A DNA stretch of 64,000 nt from Hyperoodon ampullatus. Taxonomy: Eukaryota > Chordata > Mammalia > Artiodactyla > Ziphiidae. The notes beneath the pieces were generated by a model. That model saw only the letters and a list, made by a program, of their open reading frames with translations, searched no databases and was not told the DNA's origin. The stretch lies in assembly GCA_949752795.1 (NCBI GenBank), contig OX457056.1, positions 96,928,942-96,992,941 of the forward strand, read 5' to 3'. This document shows positions 36,140-46,549 of the stretch, piece after piece; positions within the stretch are counted from its first letter, which is position 1, and each line of letters opens with the position of its first letter. Position numbers and translations under genes: made by a program.

Positions 36140-36560
36140 AAGTATATTATCTCCTATTTAATTCAACAAATATTTATTGGGTATTTTCTGTGGAATATAC
36201 ATGTAAAATTTGATTAGGTAAAGTAATGGAAATATAAAATTATATAGAGGAAGCACAGAAGACAGAGGAATCAAATCTGGGAACGAAAGGGAAAAGTGAA
36301 GGCTGAGCAGATCAGATAATGTCTGGAGTGAAGGTTGGAGATTGACTTCATTACCCAGGAAAGGGCAGAGATAGTCATTTTAGGCCCAGGGAGCAGCAGA
36401 GCCAAAAAAACAATTAACAACATAGAGTAGTTCTTATTGCTGCAAATATTTCTGGAGCCTAAAATTGTGCAGGGAGCAAGGGGAGATGTGGCTAAGAGGG
36501 AAAACACAGCCAGATTGTGTCAGAACAAAGGGAGAGTGGGAAAAGAACGGAGACTCAAAT
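36140..36560 (-). mobile_element. Probable L2 LINE remnant, minus strand
   Basis: Starts aattcaacaaatatttattg like the reversed L2 3' end, then purine-rich text with gagcagatcagataatgtct, gagattgacttcattaccc and gggcagagatagtcatttta. The fit weakens after about 36250. Confidence 0.5.
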
Positions 36561-36589
36561 GCAATAGGTAACAGAATTTTGAATACAAA

Positions 36590-36795
36590 TGATATCTAAT
36601 GTGTAATGGGAGCTAACTATAGTCAAGCCCAATTCGAAGTACTTTTATGTCTATTAACAACTGTAATATATATGGCAACACTGTCAGGTAAGTATTTTTA
36701 TCTTCAGTTTACAGGAAAAGAAACTCAGTCACTGAGAGATTAGGTAATATGTCTATGATTATTATCTAGTAGCAGAGGTAGAGTTTGAAACTATG
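36590..36795 (-). mobile_element. Decayed MIR SINE, minus strand
   Basis: tcagtttacaggaaaagaaa, ctcagtcactgagagattag and gtagcagaggtagagtttga match the reversed MIR core. Confidence 0.6.
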
Positions 36796-36919
36796 TGGGT
36801 TTGGTCCAAAAAAGAAAAAGATGTTCACATCCATTATGCTATAGCAAAGAGTTTCAGTTGCCATATGCAGATTACATGGAGGGAGGTAGACCAGAGCAGA
36901 AAGGAATCCTCATCTATGA

Positions 36920-37120
36920 ATCCTATCTGTTTTTTATGGTCCTGCTCAAATGCCACATTTTCTGCAAGATTTTCCCTGATGCCCTCCACCAGAAGTCATC
37001 TCCCCTGTTGTAAATTCATTTAGTACACGTTTGGTTTTGTTTTGTTTTTTTGTAAACAGCGTAGGGTTTATATCACTTTTAAAATTTGTACCAAAGTGAT
37101 TGATATGACTGCCTTAGCTT
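36920..37120 (+). mobile_element. L2 LINE fragment, plus strand
   Basis: tcctgctcaaatgccacatt, tctgcaagattttccctgat and gccctccaccagaagtcatc resemble the L2 segment ctcaaatgtcacct...gaagccttccctga. Confidence 0.6.
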
Positions 37121-37656
37121 CTTTAAATGAGTTAACACTTTAACACTAAGAATTGTATGTGAACAATGTTTGGAAAATAAAAGGTACAAAATAAGTATCT
37201 GGTGGATGAATAATTACAAGGTAAGAAAAGGAAGTAAGACAACAGCGATCTATTTTTGGAAGCTGTTAAGTAGCTAAATGAGTGGTAACCGAGTGCCCTG
37301 GGGCAATTTCTGAATAAGTAGGAAAAGCTGAAAAATAAAGTGGTTTCCACAAATAATTTTCCAAAGACTTAGAAACTGGTAGCACTGGATTTAGGATTAA
37401 GGAGGGGGTGGCAAATAAGCAGGGAAGGTGGGTAGGTCTTTAGGTCTGATGTCGTGACAGGCTAGGCAGGAGTGGGTTTAGTGAGACTACAGGGACAAGA
37501 AAGGATATAAGGTATATTATTTAAAAAAGCAGCAAAGGACTTCATAAAGAAAGGGAGAAAGTGAAGTGGCATTAGATACAATGTATTAAATTTTGCCAAC
37601 AGAGTGATCAGAGAAGTTTTTTGTTTATTTAAGTTTTTAAGTGAGGATCTGATGCT
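37121..37656. other. No gene or named repeat recognised
   Basis: Purine-rich non-coding stretch; nothing supportable. Confidence 0.5.
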
Positions 37657-37664
37657 CAGCTGGT
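37657..37664 (+). repeat. Target-site duplication, left copy (young CHR SINE)
   Basis: cagctggt, repeated at 37881-37888. The true duplication may be longer because it runs into the T tract. Confidence 0.75.
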
Positions 37665-37880
37665 TTTTTTTTTTTTTTTTTTTTTTTTCGGTACGCGGGC
37701 CTCCCACGGCCGTGGCCTCTCCCATTGCGGAGCACAGGCTCCGGACGCGCAGGCTCAGCGGCCATGGCTCACGGGCCCAGCCGCTCCGCGGCATGCGGGA
37801 CCCTCCCGGACCGGGGCACGAACCTGCGTCCCCTGCGTCGGCAGGCGGACTCCCAACCACTGCGCCACCAGGGAAGCCCG
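37665..37880 (-). mobile_element. CHR-type tRNA-derived SINE (cetacean), minus strand, young
   Basis: On minus it reads gggcttccctggtggcgcag, ttgggagtccgcctgccgac, gtgccccggtccgggagggt, gcggagcggctgggcccgtg, tccggagcctgtgctccgca, and ends gcccgcgtaccg plus a long A tail (T tract 37665-37688). Many CpGs are intact and it lies much closer to the family consensus than the copy at 16175, so the insertion is recent. It is GC-rich in an AT-rich setting and creates chance open frames on both strands. Confidence 0.96.
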
Positions 37881-37888
37881 CAGCTGGT
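37881..37888 (+). repeat. Target-site duplication, right copy (young CHR SINE)
   Basis: Copy of 37657-37664. Confidence 0.75.
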
Positions 37889-39169
37889 ATTTTTATTTCC
37901 TCTACTTTGATACACATTCTGTAAGTCTTACTAACGACTCTGTTGACTAATCTAACCGAATATTCTAAGCCATCACAGAGGCTTTTAGCCAAACCAAAGG
38001 TGAGAGGATGATGAAGAAACACTTACTGTCCTTTTGTGAAAATCCAAATGTTACGCTTTGCTGGAGATCATGTGTTGATATTTCCTTAGCACATGTCTGT
38101 GACCACCCTCTTTAGCTTCATCCCAAGTCAGCATCCCACACAGAAGCTGCTTAAGAGTCCTTGCTCTCATGGCTTCTTGGCACACAATCCTGTGTTCCCT
38201 TACTTGGTCTTTTCTAGCACATTCGTTCCAGTTACCTGGCTCTTCTATATATTTGCCCTGAATTGTTACAAAGAACAAATTCTGTATGTGAGGTGACACT
38301 GATGGAATTAGGCTCACGTCAAGAAACAGTTCAAGATTTTTCTGGAATACACTGATCCTCTCCTTTTTCTTATAATTCAATCTTAATGATATAAACTAGG
38401 AGTCTGAGGAAATCTATTGAGAGATTATTTCATGATTAAATGGAAGAATCTGTCAAATCTGCATACTCAGGAGACAAAACACATTCCTTAATGGGGAGTT
38501 TTTTTTTTTTTTTTTTTAATCTATTGCATAGCTACAATTAAAAAAAAACGTTTTCCCCTGGTGTTCACACAATTCTATGTTCTATTCTTGAAGTTGTTTT
38601 TTGTTTCTTGACTGTTATTCATTTTAGTTAAAAACATAATGAGAATGAAATTGAAAAATGAAACTGTATATTACATCTGAATAAAATTGTAATTTTAATT
38701 TAAAAACTTTTAAATATCAAAACAAACTTATACAAAAGAAGGTTGTAGAAGTCACATTTTTTGAGAACTTGTAATATGCTAGCTACTTTATGACTCATTA
38801 AGTCAGCATTTCTATAAGGTAGTTACTCTGTATCTCTATAAATGAATTCTAAAGTATTATATAGATCTATATGTATATAGATCTGTATATCTGAAGTATA
38901 TATTACTGTTGTATGAATTTAAATACAGGTAATTCTTTCCCAAGGAGATTAAATTATCATAGTAAAGTGTGAAAATTTATATTTAAATCTGATTGATGAA
39001 TACTTTTATGTTATACTATATACAATTGTCTGAGACATATGATCTCAAACCAATCTTGTTATCATTTAGGACTCCTCCCTACATTTATTTTTGTGTGTAT
39101 GTGAAATATCAGCATGAGAATTTTATTGTATATTGAGGTATGTATTAAATTTTGCACATATTTTCTCAT
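37889..39169. other. No gene; AT-rich with a poly(T) tract
   Basis: About 1.3 kb without a supportable gene. A run of about 19 T at 38500-38518 could mark the tail of an unrecognised, strongly truncated minus-strand retroinsertion. At 38868-38890 there is an imperfect palindrome of agatctatatgtatatagatct type. Confidence 0.5.
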
Positions 39170-40600
39170 TTTGAATTTACATTTTTTCCTTCTAACCCAG
39201 TTTATAATGGCAGTTGTAGGCGTATGGTCACATTGTGTCTTATGGCCAAGAATTCCATTTCTACTAGGACTCATTAACAGGTCAGGAACGGTTTCTCAAA
39301 CGCTATATAATTCTCTATTGGAGATGCCATGGCCTTGTTCCAGAATCCCATGGACCTGCATTGTGATACTCCCACTGGGGCTTGCCACAGCTCCATGTGG
39401 CATCTTTTCCCACCACTTAACACCACCAACATCATAGTGTCTGCTGGATGGTAATGACTCAAACAATAATGCCTCTTGCACCACAGCCTAAATTTGTCAC
39501 AGAATCCTTTCCTTCTCTGGGACTCACTCAAGGCTAGGGCCTTCCATGTTACCCCATATATGGGCTGGTTTATCGATAGGTGTAAAATGTATTACTTCCA
39601 GAAGCCAGTGAGTGCTGTGCTTCCTTCATTGTGGTAAGAAATGAATGATGCAGCAATTTGTCTTTTACTTTGACAGGGCACCTGATGATTGGACCTCTAA
39701 AAGCTTTACAGAAGTCACAGGTCTTAAGCATTTATATGATTTATCTCCCTCTGAAGTGCGTGTATCTCACCAAGGTCTTTAGCATACTAGCATACTAGCC
39801 ACCTCTTGCTCATTTTATCAATAAGTGTAATGTCACTGATGTAATGAGTCAGTGTGTCATTTTCTTAAATGTTCAGGTGGTTTAGATCTCTTTAGACTAT
39901 AGTATAGCACAGGACAGCAGACTTAAAAAGCCCTGAGGCAAAGCCTAAAAAGTCCTGTAAGTGAATTCTATTTTCTAATTGCAGTAAAAAAGAATACATT
40001 TACTAAATCAATAATCCTATTGATCTATTCTAAGCAGTGATAACACATTTAGCATAGCAGCTATGATCAGGGCTGAGGTAGTCTGCAGTCTTTCTCCAGG
40101 ATCCAGTTTCTTCAGGGGTCAGATTTGTGAATTGAATGTAGTAGAGACTGCTACTGTTGCTTCTTTAGGTCGTTAATCACTTCACTAGTTTCTGTTGTCT
40201 CTTCAGCCTGTGATATTGTGTTTGAATTGTTATCTTGGGCAAGGTAGGGGATTCAGTTTCAAAGATTTTTCACTTGACCTTTCCTACTGTGATAGCTCTT
40301 ACCTTACAGGCCAAGAACCCAATGTGGGAGTTACTTCAACTGCCAAATTTATCAATTCCAATAATATACTTGGAGTCTGAGGAAATAACCACTGGTATGC
40401 GTCTGAAGACACAGTGGGCCACTGGGAGCTAGACTCTGTCCAGAACATCATTTATTATTACCTTATTCCCATAAGTCCCCATTCTAACAGAAGGGCCATG
40501 ATGGTATCTATGCCAACTCAGCCCATTTTAGAATCTGCTGTTCACTGTAAGCCAGTCTCAAGTCCCCATCTAACAGCCTCTTTTCTCTGACCACTCTGGG
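39170..40600 (-). pseudogene. ERVL-type endogenous retrovirus, pol fragment (reverse transcriptase/RNase H), decayed
   Basis: On the minus strand, spread over several frames, a fixed order of ERVL pol landmarks appears. The RT palm near 39860-39830 carries YISD where the family has the catalytic Y-x-D-D. Then comes a segment with the Phe-Trp of the thumb/connection near 39600, and downstream a stretch with WQAPVG and MGFWNKA (39390-39330) at the start of RNase H. The product of intact family members copies viral RNA. Here stops and shifts break every part, no open frame exceeds 85 codons, and the second half of RNase H and any integrase are unrecognised. It is an old germline copy, not functional. 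Confidence 0.8.
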
Positions 40601-41040
40601 TACACTTGTGATAGTTTGAGTCCTCTGAGAAGTGGACACCAAAATGGGACTAGACATGCAAGAGATTTACTAGGAGACATGCCTGTGAAAGAGAATGGGA
40701 AATGAGTCAAGGTAACTGCTAGCTCCATGAGTCTGTCTTCCATGTCTGAGCCTTACAAAGGAGAGAAGGAAGGAAAAATAAGTTGGGAGGATGAGTCTTA
40801 GATTTCAGTACAGTTCTAAAGAAGTTCAGCAAGACCCATAGGTAGTCTTTGACCAAAGTTACTTTAGTATCCCTTATTTGGTGGGAGCAGCCCATGGGAT
40901 GCTTGCTTCTGGAGCAAATGCTACATTCTTGACAATGTAGCAACTGGGGCCATCAGTTAATTGTGCTCCCAAAGTCAGAGATTTGATAGATGCATTTTCA
41001 TGGCTGGCACAGTACCAGCATGTGTGTACATCTGCACAGA
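40601..41040 (-). mobile_element. Possible LTR or non-coding part of the same ERVL
   Basis: Directly beyond the pol fragment lies sequence starting tgatagtttgagtcctctga. It lacks coding similarity and contains ggacaccaaaatgggacta and agagatttactaggagaca. LTR-like phrases recur in mammalian genomes in this form, but I could not establish TG/CA ends or a family. Confidence 0.3.
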
Positions 41041-41722
41041 TACATACATTCTCCCATATAAACAACTACAGAACAATTACATTTATGAAAGTTTATTAAA
41101 ATATAAACTACTCAATCATCTGTTATGATATAATATTATAATGTATATATGTAAAATATAATGTATTGCTAGTAAATCTGTTTCATAGCAGGCATGCAAT
41201 CGTGTTTCTATGGTTAGGAAATCTGTTAATCATTCACCATGGTAATTCAAAACAAAAATCATGTGATTGCTAGAAATGCTAAACATAAATTGGCTAACAT
41301 TTTTCTTCAGTTGTTTTAGATTTTAAAATGCTTTTTTTTTTTACATCTTTATTGGAGTATAATTGCTTTACAATGGTGTGTGAGTTTCTGCTTTATAACA
41401 AAGTGAATCAGTTATACATATACTTATGTTCCCATATCTCTTCCCTCTTGCGTCTCCCTCCCTCCCACCCTCCCTATCCCACCCCACTAGGTGGTCACAA
41501 AGCACCGAGCTGATCTCCCTGTGCTATGCGGCTGCTTCCCACTAGCTATCTATTATACGTTTGGTAGTGTGTATATGTCCATGCCAATCTCACTTTGTCA
41601 CAGCTTACCCGTCCCCCTCCCCATATCCTCAAGTCCATTCTCTAGTAGGTCTGTGTCTTTATTCCTGTCTTACCCCTAGGTTCTTCATGACATTTTCTTT
41701 TCTTAATTTCCATAGATATGTG

Positions 41723-44700
41723 TTAGCATATGATATTTGTCTTTCTATTTCTGACTTCACTCTGTATGACAGACTCTAGGTCCATCCACCTCATTACAAA
41801 TAGCTCAATTTCGTTTCTTTTTATGGCTGAGTAATATTCCATTGTATATATGTGCCACATCTTCTTTATCCATTCATCCGATGATGGACATTTAAGTTGT
41901 TTCCATCTCCTGGCTATTGTAAATAGGGCTGCAATGAACATTTTGGTACATGACTCTTTTTGAATTATGGTTTTCTCAGGGTATATGCCCAGTAGTGGGA
42001 TTGCTGGGTCATATGGTAGTTCTATTTTTAGTTTTTTAAGGAACCTACATACCGTTCTCCATAGTGGCTGTACTAATTCACATTCCCAGCAGCAGTGCAA
42101 GAGTGTTCCCTTTTCTCCGCACCCTCTCCAGCATTTATTGTTTCTAGATTTTTTGATGATGGCCATTCTGCCTGGTGTGAGATGATATCTCATTGTAGTT
42201 TTGATTTGCATTTCTCTAATGATTAATGATGTTGAGCATTCTTTCATGTGTTTCTTGGCAGTCTGTATATCTTCTTTGAAGAAATGTCTATTTAGGTCTT
42301 CTGCCCATTTTTGGATTGGGTTGTTTGTTTTTTTGTTATTGAGCTGCATGAGCTGCTTGTAAATTTTGGAGATTAATCCTTTGTCAGCTGCTTCATTTGC
42401 AAATATTTTCTCCCATTCTGAGGATTGTCTTTTGGTCTTGTTTATGGTTTCCTTTGCTGTGCAAAAGCTTTTAAGTTTCATTAGGTCCCATTTGTTTATT
42501 TTTGTTTTTATTTCCATTTCTCTAGGAGGTGGGTCAAAAAGGACCTTGCTGTGATTTATGTCATAGAGTGTTCTGCCTATGTTTTCCTAAAAGAGTTTCA
42601 TAGTTTCTTGCCTTACATTTAGGTTTTTAATCCATTTTGAGCTTATTTTTGTGTACGGTGTTAGGGAGTGATCAAATCTCATACTTTTACATGTCCCTGT
42701 CCAGTTTTCCCAGCACCACTTATTGAAGAGGCTGTCCTTTCTCCACTGTATATTCCTGCCTCCTTTATCAAAAATAAGGTGACCATATGTGCCTGGGTTT
42801 ATCTCTGGGCTTTCTATCCTGTTCCATTAATCTATCTTTCTGTTTTTGTGCCAGAACCATAATGTCTTGATTACTGTAGCTTTGTAGTATAGTATGAAGT
42901 CAGGGACCATGATTCCTTCAGCTCCATTTTTCGCTCTCAAGATTGCTTTGGCTATTCGGGGTCTTTTGTGTTTCCATACAAATTGTGAAATTTTTGTTCT
43001 AGTTCTGTGAAAAATGCCAGTGGTAGTTTGATAGGGATTGCATTGAATTTGTAGATTGCTTTGGGTAGTAGAGTCATTTTCACAGTGTTGATTCTTCCAA
43101 TCCAAGAACATGGTATATCTCTCCATCTATTTGTATCATCTTTAATTTCTTTCATCAGTGTCTTATAATTTTCTGCATAGAGTTCTTTTGTCACCCTAGG
43201 TTGGTTTATTCCTAGATATTTTATTCTTTTTGTTGCAATGGTAAATGGGAGTGTTTTCTTAATTTCACTTTCCAATTTTTCATCATTAGTGAATAGGAAT
43301 GCCAGAGATTTCTGTGCATTAATTTTGTATCCTGCTACTTTACCAAATTCATTGATTAGCTCTAGTAGTTTTCTGGTAGCATCTTTAGGATTCTCTATGT
43401 ATAGTATCATGTCATCTGCAAACAGTGACAGCTTTACTTCTTCTTTTCCAATTTGGATTCCTTTTATTTCCTTCTCTTCTCTGATTGCTGTGGCTAAAAC
43501 TTCCAAAAGTATGTTGAATAAGAGTGGTGAGAGTGGGCACCCTTGTCTTGTTCCTGATCTTAGTGGAAATGCTTTCAGTTTTACACCATTGAGGACAATG
43601 TTGGCTGTGGGTTTGTCATATATGGCCTTTATTATGTTGAGGAAAGTTCCCTCTATGCCTACTTTCTGCAGGGTTTTTATCATAAATGGGTGTTGAATTT
43701 TGTCAAAAGCTTTCTCTGCATCTATTGAAATGACCATATGGATTTTCTCCTTCAATTTGTTAATATGGTGTATCACATTGCTTGATTTGTGTATATTGAA
43801 GAATGCTTGCATTCCTGGAATAAACCCTACTTGATCATGGTGTATGATCCTTTTAATATGCTGTTGGATTCTGTTTGCTAGTATTTTGTTGAGGATTTTT
43901 GTACCTATGTTCATCAGTGATATTGGCCTGTAGTTTTCTTTCTTTGTGACATCCTTGTCTGGTTTTGGTATCAGGGTTATGGTGGCCTTGTAGAATGAGT
44001 TTGGAAGTGTTCCTCCCTCTGCTGTATTTTGGAAGAGTTTGAGAAGGATAGCCGTTAGCTCTTCTCTAAATGTTTGATAGAATACGCCTGTGAAACCACC
44101 TGGTCCTGGGCTTTTGTTTATTGGAAGATTTTTAATCACAGTTTCAATTTCAGTGCTTGTGATTGGTCTGTTCATATTTTCTATTTGTTCCTAATTCAGT
44201 CTTGGCAGGTTGTGCATTTCTAAGAATTTGTCCATTTGTTCCAGGTTGTCCAATTTATTGGCATAGAGTTGCTTCTAGTAATCTCTCATGATCTTTTGTA
44301 TTTCTGCAGTGTCAGTTGTTACTTCTCCTTTTTCATTTCTAATTCTATTGATTTGAGTTTTCTTTTTTTCTTGATGAGTCTGGCTAATGTTTTATCAATT
44401 TTGTTGATCTTCTCAAAGAACCAGCTTTTAGTTTTATTGATCTTTGCTATCGTTTCCTTCATTTCTTTTTCATTTATTTCTGATGTGATCTTTATGATTT
44501 CTTTTCTTCTGCTAACCTTGGGGTTTTTTTGTTCTTCTTTCTCTAATGGCTTTAGGTGCAAGGTTAGGTTGTTTATTCGAGATGTTTCCTGTTTCTTAAG
44601 GTAGGATTGTATTGCTGTAAACTTCCCTCTTAGAACTGCTTTTGCTGCATCCCATAGGTTTTGGGTCGTCGTGTCTCCATTGTCATTTGTTTCTAGGAAT

Positions 44701-45515
44701 TTTTTGATGTCCTCTTTGATTTGTTCATGATCACTTCGTTATTAAGTAGTGTATTGTTTAACCTCCATGTGTTTGTATTTTTTACAGATCTTTTCCTGTA
44801 ATTGATATCTAGTCTCATAGCACTGTGGTCGGAAAAGTACTTGATACATTTACAATTTTCTTAAATTTACCAAGGCTTGATTTGTAACCCAAGATATGAT
44901 CTATCCTACAGAATGTTCCATAAGCACTTGAGTAAAATGTGTATTCTGTTGTTCTTGGACGGAATGTCCTATAAATATCAGTTAAGTCCATCTTGGTTAA
45001 TGTATCATTTAAAGCTTGTGTTTCCTTATTTATTTTCATTTTGGATGATCTGTCCATTGGTGAAAGTGGGGTGTTAAAGTCCCCTACTCTGAATGTGTTA
45101 CTGTTGATTTCCCCTTTTATGGCTATTAGTATTTGCCTTATGTATTGAGGTGCTCCTATGTTGGGTGCATAAATATTTACAATTGTTATATCTTCTTCTT
45201 GCCTTGATCCCTTGATCATTATGTAGTGTCCTTCTTTGTCTCTTCTAATAGTCTTTATTTTAAAGTCTATTTTGTAAGATATGAGAATTGCTACTCCAGC
45301 TTTCTTTTGATTTCCATTTGCATGGAATATCTTTTTCCATTCCCTCACTTTCAGTCTGTATGTGTCTCTAGGTCTGAAGTGGATCTCTTATAGACAGCAT
45401 ATATATGGGTCTTGTTTTTGTATCCATTCAGCCAGTCTATGTCTTTTGAATGGAGCATTTAATCCATTTACGTTTAAGGTAATTATCGATATGTATGTTC
45501 CTATTCCCGTATTTT
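41723..45515 (-). pseudogene. LINE-1 ORF2 (endonuclease, reverse transcriptase), broken
   Basis: Largest surviving pieces: endonuclease with HANGNQKKAGVAILIS and the metal-site-like YRTFRP region (45348-44815), a pre-RT helical part (44561-44319), RT fingers and palm in one 407-codon frame (44175-42952, with [13 protein letters not shown] and intact FADD at the active site), the segment after the palm (43126-42827), and a 264-codon C-terminal frame (42517-41723). The ATG expected at about 45515 is ATA, followed by a stop. Frameshifts occur at about 44180-44320 and 42950. The palm is intact, but the protein is not. Confidence 0.93.
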
Positions 45516-45840
45516 AAATTGTTTTGGGTTTGTTATTGTAGGTCTTTTCCTTCTCTTGTGTTTCTAGCCTAGGGAAGCTCCGTTAACATTTGTTGTAAAG
45601 CTGGTTTGGTGGTGCTGAACTCTCTCAGCTTTTGCCTGTCTGTTAAGGTTTTAATTTCTCCATCAAATATGAATGAGATCCTTGCTGGTTAGAATAATCT
45701 TGGTTGTAGTTTTTTCTCCTTCATCACTTTAAATATGTCCTGCCACTCCCTCCTGGCTTTCAGAGTTCCTGCTGAAAGATCAGCTGTTTACCTTATGGGG
45801 ATTCCCTTGTGTGTTATTTGTTGTTTTTCCCTTGCTGCTT

Positions 45841-46434
45841 TTATATGTTTTGTTTGTATTTAATTTTTGACAGTTTGATTAATATGTGTCTTGGTGTGTT
45901 TCTCCTTGGATTTATCTTGTATGGGACTCTCTGTGCTTCCTGGACTTGATTACCTATTTCCTTTCCCATATCAGGGATATTTTCAACTATAATCTCTTCA
46001 AATATTTTCTCAGTCTCTTTCTTTTTCTCTTCTTCTTCTGGAACCCCTATAATTCGAATGGTGGTGCATTTAATGTTGTCCCAGAGGTCTCTGATACTGT
46101 TCTCAGTTCTTTTCATTCTTTTTTCTTTATTCTGCTCTGCAGTAGTTATTTCCACTATTTTATCTTCCACCTCACTTATCCGTTCTTCTGCCTCAGTTAT
46201 TCTGCTATTGATCCCTTCTGCAGTATTTTTAATTTCATTTATTGTGTTGTTCATTGTTGCTTGTTTCCTCCTTAGTTCTTCTAGGTGCTTGTTAAATGTT
46301 TCTTGCATTTTCTCTATTCTATTTCCAAGATTTTGGATCATCTTTACTATCATTATTCTGAATTCTTTTTCAGGTAGACTGCCTATTTCCTCTTCATTTG
46401 TTAGGTCTGGTGGGTTTTTACCTTGCTCCTTCAT
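45841..46434 (-). pseudogene. LINE-1 ORF1, large N-terminal and central part
   Basis: The 197-codon frame opens MKEQGKNPPDLTNEEEIGSL. It contains a long heptad-rich coiled coil (residues about 25-110: RIEKMQETFNKHLEELRRK and onward), an RRM-like part (TTIRIIGVPEEEEKKKETEK, IFEEII) and the start of the C-terminal domain (INPRRNTPRHILIKLSK). The frame ends early at KYKQNI. The remaining C-terminal text lies out of frame to about 45750. ORF1p normally has about 300-370 residues, so this is truncated. Upstream MKRQ-type codons are lost or shifted. Confidence 0.9.
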
Positions 46435-46549
46435 CTGCTGTTTTTCTGTCTTCTCATTTTGCTTATCTTACTGTGTTTGGGGTCTCCTTTCTGAAGGCTG
46501 CAGGTTCGTAGTTCCCGTTGTTTTTGGTGTCTGCCCCCAGTGGCTAAGG

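Noticed and set aside
37462..38022. 186-codon minus frame and 106-codon plus frame
   Set aside because: Both run through the young CHR SINE, and the lysine run is its poly(A).
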